Assembly (NCBI GenBank): GCA_023101725.1 | Contig: JALJCO010010195.1 | Coordinates: forward strand, 62,001 to 126,000 | DNA length: 64,000 nucleotides | Direction: 5' to 3' | Source of the DNA: Atherinomorus stipes | Taxonomy: Eukaryota; Chordata; Actinopteri; Atheriniformes; Atherinidae | Shown: one piece after another, positions 34,008 to 46,952 of the stretch | How the letters are laid out: every line of letters begins with the position of its first letter | Numbering within the stretch: position 1 is the first letter of the stretch | Translations under genes and position numbers: made by a program | The notes under the pieces: model-generated | Told to the model about the DNA's origin: nothing | Seen by the model: only the letters and a program-made list of their open reading frames with translations | Database searches by the model: none

Positions 34008-36646
34008 AACTGGCTTAAACTGTCAATCTTGACACACTTTGTTTTGGTTTCTACACACAGTGTGCAACAGCACACTTAGCAGTGAAAAATCGCTTTTAGT
34101 CCCTTTAAACTATTAAGAAAAAGAAGAAAAAAGGAGGGAAAATGTAATCTTAGATTCTGTAAAGGGGATTGAACTTGATAATTACCCCAGTTGGTTATAA
34201 CATTTAGGATTTCTGCAGATAAATTTTTCTCTTAAATCCGATGGTGGAATATCTGTCAAAAAATAAGTCGATACTACCAGTTTTACAAGATGTGTTTTTG
34301 CAGAGAAAACCCAACAGCACACTTCTTGACCACGTGTGACTTTTTATTGTGTCGGTTCACATTCCAAAAGAAGATACTGCCACACATCTATCAGCATAGA
34401 AGACTACAAGTTAGTGAAAAGGATTTTTTTCCCCCAAATATTAATTTTGTCTTCTTACAAACATATAGGCAATGCAACAGTCTTAAAATACAAAAAAAAC
34501 ATACATTACCAGTCATAGTGATGTACAAAAGAACCAGCATCATGCTTTGATTATAACATTGTTGAATGCTTTAATGAGCTGCTACGCTGGATCCCACAAG
34601 GTGAGGAAATTATGGGGGTCACAACAGGGTCAAAGTTGTCTCCCCTCGCTGAGTTTCTACAGAACCGTTTGATCATACCCCCAAAATCAACAGTGTGAGG
34701 TGTGCACATCTGACGTAAAGGCATGCAAAGGCACGTAAAGGCACATAAGGGCGTAAACCTGCGTTGTGTAAGTGTGTTCATGCCTACAAACATGCAGCTT
34801 TATGCATCTCACCTTAGCTGCGTTACAAAGACATTATTTCACGGTTGGGTGGGTTTGTGTGTGTGCAGAGGGTCACATTCAGAAACAAAACTATCAAAGT
34901 CGAAAAAATGAAAAATAAAAGGAAAATAAATTGCAAAACATCAAGTTCACATAGGTCCCAGAGCAATATAACCACTTCCAACAATCTTACAACATTTGAG
35001 AATTTACATTTACAGATAAGGCACAGGAAATCATACAGTTTGACATCACAAAGCCAGAGAATGGGAAGATTTGGAATAAATCCAAGGCAACCTTCAATGC
35101 ACTTCATATTGAAATACTTGCGTAGGATTTAAAAGAAATATCTTTAACTCGGATAGATGCTCAAGACTCCCGCATGACCTCTTTTCTTTATTGAGTTTAT
35201 GATATTTAATAAATTTAATGACATTAAAAGCTTTTGTATTTACTCTAGGTAATAAAGTAACTAAAAACAGCAGCTCTGCACATTATGTACATTATTAGAC
35301 ATGAGATAGGGCATTATGTACAGTGGGCTGTTCCCTTGTTGTTTGTTTTTCTCTCTGAATATTTTAGCGTGTCACATGTATTTTTTTGTGGGATGAGGAT
35401 CTACAATGGTCATATAAAATCAAGTTAAAAGATTCTCTCTTTTTTTTCCACAGCCAGGTCAAGGATGCTTGTTTTCATTGATGACCGTGGTTTTCTTTTA
35501 TTGTCTCGCTGCCAACAATACTTTGTGCTGATGGTGCTCGATCTTTATCGCCCGGACGCCTGTTTGTACAGCACGAAAAGAGAGGATTTGGCCTGAGGTC
35601 ACTACTATAGTTCATTCTCTGATAGGGCAAAATGAGCCCTGCTGTCTTCCATAAACGGCTGATATCACAGTACACAAATTTCTTAAGGCTACATCACATA
35701 AGCAGTTCTAAAATGAAAGGAAAAAAAATGCAGGATGACATTGAAAAAGACATTCAACATGTGGTCTTCTTTTTTGTTCTTTTTTTCCTTGCTAACTCAG
35801 CTCTGGCTGCGCCACCTGGTATATAAACACGAAAAGGAGAGAAATGCTCTGAAACTAATGCACATCTCTCTTCACTGAAAGGAATCCTGTGTAAATGGAT
35901 GCATAGATGAGGTGTTATGAGGGTTAAAGGCCTTGCAGAGTTGAAACCTCTGAATGTGCAAAAGAGGTAAGCTCCTCTCAACCTGAAAATGGACTTTTCT
36001 TTTTTCTCAAAGAGCTGTATACCTGTAAATCTACCAGCAGTTGTGTGTTTTCTATGCAAGAGTCCTTTTACCTGCAAGGCTTGCAGCTAGATGCTGCATT
36101 TGCAGTCTGTCACTGTATGAATGGGAATGAAAGTCAGTGCCTAACTACAGCCAAGTTACTGATCTGCAGACACACAAGTATAACTCTCTTTCCCCCTATC
36201 TACTCAAACCTCATGTACAAATGTAAATGTCTATTCTTCCATTGTATATGATTATAACTCTTTCAATAGAAAAGATGTCTAAAAATTGAACATGGATTTT
36301 CATCAAGTAAAAACATTCCCCCCGCATGTGTCCTTTCCATATACTTCTTTTAAATATAAGAACACGCTTGATAAAAAAAACTACTCCTTCCCTCATTAAC
36401 CTCTACTTTTTATATTTTGTTTTTATCACAAACACTCAGATTTTTTTTTTTCGTTTTGTTTTGTTTTTGTTGTTTGGTGGAATTCTGTCTTTTAACTTTT
36501 CATCTATCCCTGTTGGTTTTTGTTTTTCATCCGTTTTTTTCTCTGCCTGTTCAAAAGTGTGCATCGTCTTGAGTTAGGTGTGTGTGCTCTCTCATATGTT
36601 GAACATCTTTATGTGTGCGGGTGTTCATGTGCTTGCTCTCACAGGT
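34008..36646. other. unassigned DNA downstream of gja8
   Basis: On the minus strand this follows the gja8 stop and should hold its 3' UTR. 34795-34835 (CATCTCACCTTAGCTGCG, ACAAAGACATTATTTC) is related to 30530-30570, so a repeat is present. No further gene is recognised. Confidence 0.4.
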
Positions 36647-37957
36647 TCATACGGTGAGATCGTCTGACCTGGCCCTGCTGCTGGCTTTGCTCAGTCGGCT
36701 GAGCGGTCTGTTGTCTTCTATCGTATCCGTGGCCTCCATCTCTGCCTCGGCTGGAGTTACCCCCTCCCCGTTCACAGCTTCCTCAACCTCCACATCCTCA
36801 TCCACAACCTCTTCCACCCTTTCTGCTTCCACCTCTGGTGGTGGTTGCACCTCCTCAGCCTCTGGTTCTGGCTCCTCCTCAGCCTCGTGCAATGTCACCC
36901 CCGCTGTCTCAGTGGTCTGGGCGTAGGAGGGCAGAGTCTCGTCGTACACCTTAGAGATATCCTCCATGGGCAGAACCTCCTCTGCCTTCTCCTCCAGCCC
37001 CTGGAAGGGTGGGGTCCCTCTGCCAGCCTCCATACCGACCTCAGCCAGAGGGTAGAGGTGAGTTACAGGGGGGGCTTTCTCCTCCTCCAGCAACCTGTAC
37101 CCTTTTGCTCTCTGCAGAGAAGGAACAGCCAGGGGGGGCAGACTTTTTCCTTGTGATGGTAGGGGGGCTGACCCTTCACCTTGGGCTGGGGCTGGAGCTG
37201 GGGCTGGTTTCCGAAAGACAAAGCGAATTTTCTTCAGGCCCAAATGGCTGATCTCCACAAAGTTGAGAAAGAGTGAGACACAGGCCACGGCCAACATGAA
37301 GATGATGAAGACAGTCTTCTCCGTTGGGCGTGACACAAAGCAGTCCACTGTGTTGGGGCAGGGCCAGCGACTGCATTTATATAGCGGCAGGATGCGAAAG
37401 CCATACAGGAAGTATTGGCCCACCACAAAACCCACCTCAAACAGTGTCTTGAAGATGATGTGGCAGATGTAGGTCCTCAGCAACGTGCCCTCTAGCCGGA
37501 ACTTCTTGCTTCCTTTGGTGCTGGTCTCTTTTGTGGTGCGGACACTTCCTTGGTCAGGTGCCAGGGGGAGACGCTCCTCACTCAGTTCCTGTTGCCGGCT
37601 GAGTTCGGCCTCCTCACGCTCTTTACGTTTCTCCTCCATGTGGACATGGTGCACAGCGTGACCCACGTACACCAGAGACGGCGTGGACACAAAGATGATC
37701 TGCAGCACCCACAGACGGATGTGGGAGATGGGGAAGGCCTCGTCGTAGCACACGTTCTCACATCCGGGCTGCTGCGTGTTGCAGACATAGTCAGATTGCT
37801 CGTCACCCCACACAAACTCTGCCGCTGTGCCCAGGATGAGGATGCGGAAGATGAAGAGCACCGTGAGCCACACCCGGCCGATCACCGTAGAGTGCTCGTT
37901 AACTTCCTCTAAAATATTACCCAGAAAGCTCCAGTCACCCATGATCGGTCCGTAGCA
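36647..37957 (-). CDS. gja8: Connexin 50-type gap junction protein, coding exon
   Basis: Gap junction alpha-8 (lens fibre Cx50): six subunits form a hemichannel, and two hemichannels dock to join fibre cells. The canonical start [11 protein letters not shown] is at 37942; an in-frame ATG at 37990 lies in the intron, because a clear acceptor (CACCCTTCATTCTGCAG) ends at 37958. The protein has 431 residues (human about 433). Four membrane spans lie at about 21-41, 77-97, 156-178 and 208-228. The docking-loop cysteines are all present: C54, C61, C65 and C190, C195, C201. The tail has an Ala-Pro run (about 246-252), a Glu-rich region and the conserved end [20 protein letters not shown], whose last residues bind ZO-1 in mammals. 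The single coding exon after a 5' UTR intron is the usual connexin layout. Which teleost paralogue (gja8a or gja8b) is not decided. Confidence 0.97.
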   Translation of the reverse strand, partial: CYGPIMGDWSFLGNILEEVNEHSTVIGRVWLTVLFIFRILILGTAAEFVWGDEQSDYVCNTQQPGCENVCYDEAFPISHIRLWVLQIIFVSTPSLVYVGHAVHHVHMEEKRKEREEAELSRQQELSEERLPLAPDQGSVRTTKETSTKGSKKFRLEGTLLRTYICHIIFKTLFEVGFVVGQYFLYGFRILPLYKCSRWPCPNTVDCFVSRPTEKTVFIIFMLAVACVSLFLNFVEISHLGLKKIRFVFRKPAPAPAPAQGEGSAPLPSQGKSLPPLAVPSLQRAKGYRLLEEEKAPPVTHLYPLAEVGMEAGRGTPPFQGLEEKAEEVLPMEDISKVYDETLPSYAQTTETAGVTLHEAEEEPEPEAEEVQPPPEVEAERVEEVVDEDVEVEEAVNGEGVTPAEAEMEATDTIEDNRPLSRLSKASSRARSDDLTV

Positions 37958-38574
37958 CTGCAGAATGAAGGGTGGGGTAGGGAGGGACACGAAGGGTGCA
38001 GTCAGACAGGGAGGGTGGGGTAGGCAGGACCAACAGGGGGAGGGGAAAAGAGCGTGTCAAAAGTAAGCGATGCAGCAGAGAAAAACTCAAATTCAAAATC
38101 TTTGAAAATCAAATCTAAGCTGCGATTTAATGCTTCTGCATGTCTCTCGATATAAAATCCAGAAGAATATGAACTTTCTGACTTGATGAAAACTTTCCAT
38201 GCTGAAATCAGTCTTGTTTCCTTTATATATTTTTTTAAAAAGTCAATAAATTGTCCAATAAAATTAAACCTTTTAATGGTCTATCAGTACTGATGGATAC
38301 TTTTCCACACAGTAAACTATAAATATTAAACCTGAACAGTAGCAACATTAAGTTCTGTTTAGTTCTCAAAAGCATGACAAACTACCCTTTCAATGAAACC
38401 AATAAAAAAAGAGATCAATAAATAACATCTTGTACCCTCTCCTGTAATGTATGATATAGGATAAATGTAATCAAATGGGCAACTTGCCACAGCTGCGGCT
38501 CCGGCGGAGTTGAGTCCTGTCCCGTTCTCTTGGCACCCAGCAGGGAAAAGTGAACTTTTTTCTGCCCTCTTTCC

Positions 38575-38720
38575 CACCTAAAGCCCTGTCCTTGTCGCCC
38601 CACTGAGCAGATGTGAATGAATCGGCTCTGATGGTTGGTTTTTAGTTTGCTGCAATATTTAAGCTTGGAGCCAGACGGCCTTTATTTGCCGGGCGACGTG
38701 TGGTGACGCAGGAGACAATA
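38575..38720 (-). promoter_or_regulatory. candidate gja8 promoter and 5' exon
   Basis: This lies about 0.6-0.8 kb upstream of the gja8 coding exon. On the minus strand a GC-rich stretch (CGTCTGGCTCC) is followed by an A/T-rich TTAAATATTGCAGC and then by a possible leader exon with donor GGGCTTTAG|GTGGGA near 38577. Connexin genes commonly have such a non-coding first exon. The donor is weak and no transcript evidence is available. Confidence 0.25.
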
Positions 38721-41700
38721 GGATCAACAAAGCCAGAGTGGGGATGTATGGGAGCAGGCCTCAAGCTCCCACACCAACATGGACGCTGTACAGCCGGGGC
38801 ACTGGGTCCACAGCAGAACGTTCAAGCTTCTAGCATGCAACTTCCTTACACCTATACTCAGTCTTTTAATTAAAGAATAGACACAGTAAATGCATTTGCA
38901 GCATGTACTTTGAACTGGACTGCCAAGATGAAAATTAGAGCAGGGGAGCTGTGATGATCTCGGCTCAGGCAAAGGGTGAAGGAGAGTTTATGTCCTCTGG
39001 CAGCAACACTGGACATTGCCATTTATCCTGTCAGAGTAGGAAGCATCACTAAAACGTTCATTCAGAAGTCTTTAAGGCTTAAAGTAAACCAACAGTTTTT
39101 TTTTTTTAAATAACTTCCCTCTGATTTTAGGAAATGGTTTATTATTTATTTCATCCTTGTAAAGTGAACGGTCATTTGAAGCTATGTCAGGTGCATTGAT
39201 GGCATTTATGGTATTATACAGAAAAGAAACATATCTCATCCTTAACAGATCATGACCATCAATTCAGATTAATAAATTGCTTGCAACTTAATATGAGAAG
39301 TGACCCTAATGTGATTTAAGATCCACCTGAATACATCCATCGATAGTTTTATCTTATATACATCTTTTTTGTGTGCAGCATTTTATTTCTTTGGTTATTA
39401 ATGGTGAACTTTATTACAAATTGAAAGTGCATGACAAAAAAATTGTTCAAAAAATAATTTTTACATGAAAACGAGCCAGCTAGCTGTCAGCAATGTCAAC
39501 CACTTTGTACTGATGTGTGTATATCATCGTATCTGTATCACAGCTGGAATGCGAGCAATGTGAACCACTGAGTGACAAGACACAATGAAATGTCTCTATT
39601 AGGGAGATTAGTCAAACTTGCCCGGCTCAGGGAAGAAAAACATTCAGCAGGAATGTTTGATCTTTCAATCATTCCTCAGATGTTTGAATAGTGGAAAAGC
39701 TGCTGCAGGGCTCAACAAAGTTTGTTCCTACTGTCCGAAAACAGCTATTAACAAAAGGGAAAAGAGGAGAGGGGACAGGAAATGTATTAGTAAATGAGCA
39801 TGTAGATTTGTTTCAGATCCGAAATATAACTCAAGTGCTTTTCTTGTTTCTTTCTTTTTTGTTTGTTTTTCTTTTTATTAATGCTAACATGCTGAAGCAG
39901 CATAAATCCATTTTCAACCTACAGCTAAGAATAACACCTGAATGACATCCATTTTTTTCTTTTTTTTTTTTTTTTTAAAGCAAATATTAGACCAGAAAAA
40001 GCAGGACTGGTGCTCATGTGGGAAATAAGAGATTTCCAAATGAAATAAAAAAGGAAGGACTTGGTTTTGACAAGAAAATAACATGAAATTAAGGTGTCAA
40101 ACATTGTTGTTTTTGTTTGTTTTTTTTTCTTTAAAACTCACTATAAATAAAATCAAGTATCATTAAGAAATAAAATGAGTCTGTAGCTATTTTCACACGT
40201 GAACCCTGGAGATTTTTAGGAAAATATCTGGAAAATTTCATCTGCTCCTTTTCCACAGCTGCTGTTCACACGAGGACAAGACAGCAGGGTTTCTGCTGGA
40301 GATGTGCTTTCTTAGCCAAAAGTACAAAGTAGAAGGAGCAGGAGTGACTCCAAGTGGGTGCAAGAAACATGTTATGCAAAAAAAAATCAGGATTTAGAAA
40401 TCACTGTCTTTGCTTGACAACATGATAGATGAGTACTGCTTGTATCTGCATGTCCACAATAACATCAAACCAGTAGAAGCTGCATAAGGTAAGCAGAAAA
40501 GAACAATCTCACCAGTGTACACATGCACACTCATGTACACCACAGCCATGAATGCTCAGGAATGTTTGCTGATTTTCATAAATTGTCTCATGTCTGCAGC
40601 GAATGAACATTTGCATTCCCACACCACCACTCCAGAACATTTCAAGACTGCAGTGCATGTGTGTAAGTGCTTTATTTAGAAAGATGTTGAAAGCCAACTG
40701 AATTCACACTGCACGTGCGGATGAGAGATGATGTATGTTGTTTTCTACTGATACAGTAAGTCTAGATACATACATTCTGATCAGTAAGAAAGCATGGATT
40801 GTTATGGATAAGGTCACAGTCTGTCTAGTATTCATGAGAAAAAAAAAAAACATTGGATTTCTACCAGATCTTTTTTCACCATGCATAGGATGCATCACTT
40901 GAGATCATGTCTAACCCAACGTCCTGAGTAAAAAGGCTTAACATGTCAAAATACATTTTTACAACTACAGTCAATAAATTTATGAACCTGTATTTGACAA
41001 TAAACAGTGGCATTAATGTCTAAACTTTTTAAAGAAATAAAGATCTCTTTGGCAAATCTTTTAGGCTGAACATCCTTAAAATTGGCTCAAAATTTACTCT
41101 CAGTTCAAAGCTATTCAGATTTATAAATTTTACTATGTGCAAAAAAAGCAGACAAAGCTGGTACCTCAGTAACAAAAAGCTCCTCTTAATGAAAACAGGT
41201 TAAAAGCAACAGTTTGTAATTTAACTTTAACAGTGGCTAACTCACATCTTAAAGCTTTCTCCACAATGCTGAAGTGTCACCAGATAAAAACCTGATATAG
41301 TGCAAGTCAACTTTGCCTAACATAACAGATGTGGGGATTTTAAGTCTCCTTTTAAATTTAATCGTTTATTCTGAATCTTAGAAAAATAAAATCCTATTCT
41401 TATGTGAGTAAATTTGTTTAAAACACATTTCTAGCTTTGAGTATAAATGACTTCAAATTAATTTGGTTATATGCAAGCTTCAAAAGTTTATATGAAGCAT
41501 TTCCAGGTAAAAACAAATCAAACATAATGATAAAATCAAATATACCTATAAAAATACTTTTATTGTAAAGACTAAACAGGATTTACCTTGATATTAGTTA
41601 AACTAATTATGGCTGTTGTTGCAGATAGAGTTTGAGGGGGAAGGGTTGTTGTTTTGTTTATATTGTAAGACTTTACTAATAATCCAAACAAAATAAATTT

Positions 41701-43890
41701 CATATATCCACGTTTCTATGGGGATACAATAATCTTTACATCACACATTGTGCAGAAATCCAAATCCTTCTTATCATGGAAAAGAAAAGTTATGTGTGAA
41801 CATTTTTTGTGCCCACACATAATATAAACAATACGGTCTTTGACCGTGTAAAAGTTTATTTAAAGAAAGTCTTTATTTGTCTGTAATCTGGTAAATCACT
41901 GATGCATCAAAGGAAGCAACACAACAATTGCATGGCAGTGAAAAGCGTTCAGTTTATTTACAGTTACATGCTACATATGTCCCTTATACAATGAAATGGC
42001 CATTTTCAATGTCTGCCAGACATCCCCAGCAGCCTGGAACATATTTTTAGCGATGTAGTTTTCTTATGAGACCCATTTTCTAAAAGCATGATGTTTCAGA
42101 TAAATTAATAATTAGCACATAAAGCCTAAATTCAACATTCTGTATTTCTACTAAATTCAGTTTCTTTAAGCATTACCATATCGATTTTAATCATATTCAG
42201 GAATCAGCCAAGAGTTTAGGTTTTGCTTCCTGTTATTATTCATTTAAGAAGATTTTTTTTGTATTATTTTGTTTAGTTTACTATAATCAAATGCCATATT
42301 TGAAGCTGAGGTGAACTCATACTAGAAGGCCACATGTAACAGCTACCAGTTGTTGACAACAATAACTCATCAATAGAAATCATCATTCCTTTTTTGGATG
42401 TGTCTCCACTCATGTTACCGCCAGCCCCCTCTGTCCCTTAACCAATAGCATTGACAGTCGTAGGTGACATCACTGGGCTGGTGAACTTGAAAGTCCACCT
42501 CTTGGTCTGCCCTCTGATCTGTTGCTCGGTGGCAGATTTGGCCTCCAGATTGAGCTTCACTGATCCCACAGCTTTTCACAAATGAATGATGTAATCTTAG
42601 AACAAAAAGGTGTGATAGGCACTATCTCGCTGTGTTAAATGTCCCCAGATCATTTGCTACAGTTTCTCTCTAGCTGTCATGGCATCCAGGAAAATCAGTG
42701 TTAATGTTAGCTGACACAACTAGACTCCATATATCCAGGAGCTGTGATATCTTCTTATATAGAAATTTTCCCAAGAAAAAACAAAAAAAAAATCAAAACC
42801 AAAAACCAAAAACAGAAAAAACAAATGTTCGCTCTCCTGAGGGCCCAGGGTGGTACACAGGCTCAGCCCGTTGTTCTGTCGGAGGGTGGAAGGCATGTTC
42901 AGAGCTCTATGAAGGCATCAGGGTGTATCCACTGAGCTGGGGGACCAGGGGACTCCCTTTAAAGAGCTGTGTGTTGGTATAGTGGACGCTTGCATGCTAA
43001 GCCCCACAGTGGGGCTGTGAATGGCACTGGGATTTCACACAAAGACATGATGTCATGATGCAGGGTGCGGACTCTATTGAGCACATGCATTGAGGCGTGA
43101 GGCCAGATTAGACCTCCGAAGCAGGGCACCAACTGGCCCTTAATCAGAATGCTAACACGCTAACAAACATATCGTACGGCGATCTGCCTATGGCGCAATG
43201 GTGCCACGCGCTTCCTGCTCGCACGGCCTTTTACAGACAGGAAGTAGCTGAAATCTTACTTTTGTAACCACCTTATCAACATGATGCAATTTAAGACAAC
43301 TGTTTCATCTAACAATGTGTATTATGTGATTTTACACATGTTGGCATGGGGTAGGTTTGATTTGGCCACCTTGTTCCCTCTCACACAATGAACATCTCCC
43401 ACCACTCCCTGAGGAAAAACACTTGCAGGAGGAGTATGTGCCTAAAATATCTCTTTTATTGCTGATATATAAGGAACACAGCAACCTTGGAAAAATCATT
43501 TTCCTTACACGTCTACAGTAGATGCACCATGAGAGAGAGGGTTGTTTCTTGTCATTCCTCTGTGCTTCTGGTCTGACCTCAGAAGGGATCATGTTCATGT
43601 AGCAGCTTTTGGCTGGTCTGTTTAAAACTCACTCTGAGAGCGAGCCATCAACAAAGACTTCTGTGCAGGGATTTTCTAAACTATGAGCAAGAAATCAACT
43701 GCAGCAGTACCATGATTTCTGTCAATTTTGCTTCAATATTTTACAGTGGTATTGAGCAATAATTCTCCAGCACCTCTAGAGGTCTTCAAAGTTTTTCTTT
43801 GGACATTAATACTTTTGATTTATCTATTTATTGATAAGTTTATATAGGACATTTAATGTACAAGATAATTCAAAGAGCTTCACATAAAAC
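38721..43890. other. long unassigned, repeat-poor region
   Basis: About 5 kb with no recognised mobile element except low-complexity runs (39959-39977 T-rich, 40838-40850 A-rich, 42777-42830 A-rich). 42350-43300 is richer in G+C and holds the open frame listed at 42438-42575. No other gene is recognised. Confidence 0.4.
42438..42575 (-). CDS. candidate terminal coding segment, unknown
   Basis: A minus-strand frame of 45 codons to a TAA at 42438-42440, reading VGSVKLNLEAKSATEQQIRG, then TKRWTFKFTSP and VNAIG. The residue mix looks like real protein and the segment is richer in G+C than its surroundings. The only acceptor (TTTGTGAAAAG) is weak, and a TGA precedes the frame. I do not recognise it. 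It may be a terminal exon, a decayed exon or chance. Confidence 0.2.
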   Translation of the reverse strand, partial: KAVGSVKLNLEAKSATEQQIRGQTKRWTFKFTSPVMSPTTVNAIG

Positions 43891-43897
43891 ATCAAAA

Positions 43898-43914
43898 GGG
43901 GGGGGGGGGGGGGG
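43898..43914 (+). repeat. run of 17 G
   Basis: An uninterrupted G run at the 5' boundary of a SINE. It may be a site of length polymorphism or of sequencing error. Confidence 0.95.
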
Positions 43915-44140
43915 TAGCTTTGTGGTTACACAGGTGGGCTTTGGAGCAGGCAACTTGGGTGCAAGTCCCCGGTGTGGCACTTCTGTTAAACCACTGTGGG
44001 CCTTTGAGGAAGGTCCTTAACCACCAGCAACCGCTCCCTGGGCGCTGAGATGTGACAGCTGACTGCTCTCTAGCTAATCTAGAGATAGGTAAAATGCAGG
44101 GACTGAATTTCCCAATTGGGATTAATATAGTATTTACAAA
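43912..44140 (+). repeat. tRNA-derived SINE, copy 2
   Basis: A-box-like TAGCTTTGTGG and B-box-like GGGTGCAAGTCCC, followed by the same body blocks as the copy at 1617-1850 (GCTCCCTGGGCGCTGAGATG, ACTGCTCTC) and the 3' end GGGATTAATATAGTATTT. It is on the same strand and diverged from copy 1. Confidence 0.8.
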
Positions 44141-44356
44141 AGCATTACAGCACGATGCTGGGGTAGCAATTTAAAGTATGTTTATATGAGATAAAGAAGT
44201 AAAAGAGATTCAAATAAGAACATGATATAAGATAAGATTAAGATAAAAAAAAAAAACAGATAAAAACTTTAAGCTTAAAAGGAACAGTTCAGTTCAGTCC
44301 TTGTACCTCATCAAGTTGTTTTTAGGTGTTAAGCCACTTAACACTGACCTATTTAA

Positions 44357-45259
44357 AGGAGTCATCACCCGGAAATCTCACTTTTTCATGTTAAAACGTG
44401 TGTATTAGAATAGGACCTCAGTTAAAACGTGCCAGAAACCCCAGAGAGTGAAAGGGACTGCGTTTTTGAGTGCGGGCTCTCTCTCATCACCAGAATCGGC
44501 CACAAGAGCGCGCTCTCCACGGTACGTGATTTGGATTTTTTTCTCTGAATGACGTGAACTACAGAGGCTGTGAGCTGCTAAGCTAGCCTCTTTAGCACCA
44601 CCTGAAACCAGCTGACTACCGGATGCGGAGTGGCAATTAATGACCAGCGTTGTCAGAGAGGACGACGAGGAGGAGGGGAAAAAAATTGCCGTGCTGAGCT
44701 GCTTCAGCAGAAATTCAGCAGTTTTCAGTGCTTTGACAGGAGGGACAGCACTACCAGGGACCAGTGGGTTATATTTATTCAGTGAAGATGTTCAGTCGGT
44801 AAGTGTTGCTGCTTGTGTAACTTATTATCTTTTGTGTAAGAGACCAGTAAACAGTGGTTGACGAACGTACAAGCTGCTAATGTAGCTACAAAAGCTGTTT
44901 GGTTAACTTCACGTCAGATGTCCGCTCCTTATATTCAACAGAGTCCAGCCCTTTGGCTCCGCGGATCCTCTCTAACAACCATACCGTTACGTTTTTATCA
45001 CGTTTTACTCTGTTGGTACATAATTTCATTCACTTGGTCTGTCCTGATAAAACTTTGTCTTGGCTTTGACGCTTGCCTCGTGAATGCGCTTACAGACAGG
45101 TCTAATTCTCATGCGTTTTCTCACGACAAACAAAAGTTGGAGATAAAAAGAGGTTAAAATGAGTTCATTAAATTTTCCTCCCACCCAACTATGATTAAAA
45201 ATTCATTTGAAGATAATCTAAGAAGGATTGTGTATGTAAAACACTAGGTTATGTCACCT
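44357..45259 (+). mobile_element. large TTAA-flanked element with exon-like core
   Basis: TTAA at 44353-44356 and 45260-45263. The ends are imperfect inverted copies (AGGAGTCATCACC and GGTTATGTCACCT). The core (44460-44800) is CpG-richer. An ATG at 44640 opens a frame (MTSVVREDDEEEGKK and on) that reaches CAGTCG|GTAAGT, a perfect donor consensus, in phase 0 near 44800. No transposase is recognised. With only 10 of 13 end positions matching, the assignment as an element is less sure than for 18183-18803. Confidence 0.55.
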
Positions 45260-45955
45260 TTAAGGATACAAAAAATGAACTCAATTCAAAGGATGAACTA
45301 GTGTTGATATACTGTATGCACATACAATACATCTAAGAACCAGTTTTAAATGGTGTCTTTATGCAGTTTGTTTCAGGCAGCTGGTTGCAAACACAAATAA
45401 TTTATGTATTAAGTTACATAAAAGAAAAAAATGCTGAGGATAATAGTTTGACACAAATAGAACAGTGACAACCATGAAAGAACCAACAGCTTTAAATTTG
45501 ATTAGTCTTTGTAATGAATGTAGTGTGTTATAAAAGAAAAAATTAACTAGGTGAGTGAAGGGCAAAAGGTGAGCGAAATAGAAATTACAGCAGATGCAGA
45601 TTAAATGACAGATGATGAAAGTGATGTCCTAAAAAATTAAGAAAACTCCAGCAAATACGATGAGGCCCAAGAAATGCATCTGACTTTTCACTTGATCCAT
45701 CTACTGTTCATTGAGAAATTATCTCCATGGAAGGGTGGTCAAGCCATTCCCAATGAAGCGAATTAAGGAGCAAAGGCCAAGATGTGCCAAAAGTCGCAAG
45801 ACTTGGACTGAAACGTAGTGACAAGTTTATAGAGAATATATAAAGAATTGTCCTTGATAGAAAAAAAAGCAGCACAAAATGCGAATCCACATCCAAAAAA
45901 CAGCTTTGAAGTGTCCTTCAATTAACTGGGATAACTATTACTGAAGACTATTTAA

Positions 45956-46952
45956 AGGAGTACATCGCGAGTTCCAGCTTTTTTCCAGAAGTTCACCCCC
46001 TCTGGCGAGTAGTGGAAGTAACGCTAATGTTGTGTACATGCATAAGCTGCTTCAACTGCGTTGGTCTCTAATTTTACCCACATTACATTCAGTCTGAGCC
46101 CAGAGTTAGAGTCATGATGTCTGCTGAAGTAATAGTTATAAATCTGCAAGTTTTTTACGGTTTATTCGTTGAGTAAACTGACGGACTGTATGCTAACGGC
46201 AACAACAGGCTAACGCTGGCTTGTAGTTCAAATATCTAAATTCATAGGCTGAGACCACAATTACCTTATAAAATTACTGCATCAACTAAATTGAACAAGT
46301 TGACAAGAGTGTATCTCTTCCCCGGGAACAGTCATATAGCTGTCATACTGCCGAATTTACATGCTAAAAACTTAGAATTGCAATACTATGTATCCTTATT
46401 TCCATCATACATCACATTTACCTTGTTGGCGAGAAGAAAGCCAACTGTGGGTCCCATTTTATTCCAAGACTGGATCAGAGCTCCCTCCAATTAAAAAAAG
46501 CTGCTCGGTTGTTTACTCCTGTCATACTCCGATGCCGGTGTTGTGCTGAAAAAAGCCCCCCCTGCCCTGGGGACCGGTCAGACTCCAGTTTGGCTCTCTT
46601 CGTCTCACAAGGCAAAACTTTTCTTCTTTGTCTTACTCAAGTCTGAGTTGGGGTTTGAGCGGCACCTGCTCTCCATCTTGTAGCAGCAGTCAGTGTTGTC
46701 TCAATATGCGCAGACCTGCGGTGGCGGAATACACAACACCGACAGGCACAGCAAGACAAATGTTGAAAGCGCAGCTTGTTTCCCCCATAAGCGCCCCCTT
46801 GAGGCTTTGCACCCGAATTTTTTGCATTGAGCATTCAGAAACAGTTTTAAGAGAACAACGCAGTGAAGAAAGATCAGCTCATTCTACACAAACCAGGCAA
46901 CTGTAGAAAAGAAAAGAATGGTATTTAACATTTAAACTTGCGCAATGCACCT
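45956..46952 (-). mobile_element. TTAA-flanked element with exon-like core
   Basis: TTAA at 45952-45955 and 46953-46956, with related ends AGGAGTACATCGCGAGTT and AACTTGCGCAATGCACCT. On the minus strand the core has a Kozak-like ACAAGATGG, a decayed frame with a basic stretch (SKTKKKS) and a region reading RAAFFNWREL, and a donor-like AACAAG|GTAAAT reached in phase 0 near 46420. It appears to keep, in broken form, the 5' coding part of a larger gene or autonomous element. The CpG-rich core contrasts with the flanks. Confidence 0.6.

Noticed and set aside
36615..37251. Plus-strand Ser/Thr-rich open frames
   Set aside because: Antisense shadows of the gja8 coding exon.
37943..37990. Upstream in-frame ATG extending the connexin by 16 residues
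   Set aside because: It lies on the intron side of a strong splice acceptor ending at 37958, and all connexins of this class begin at MGDW.
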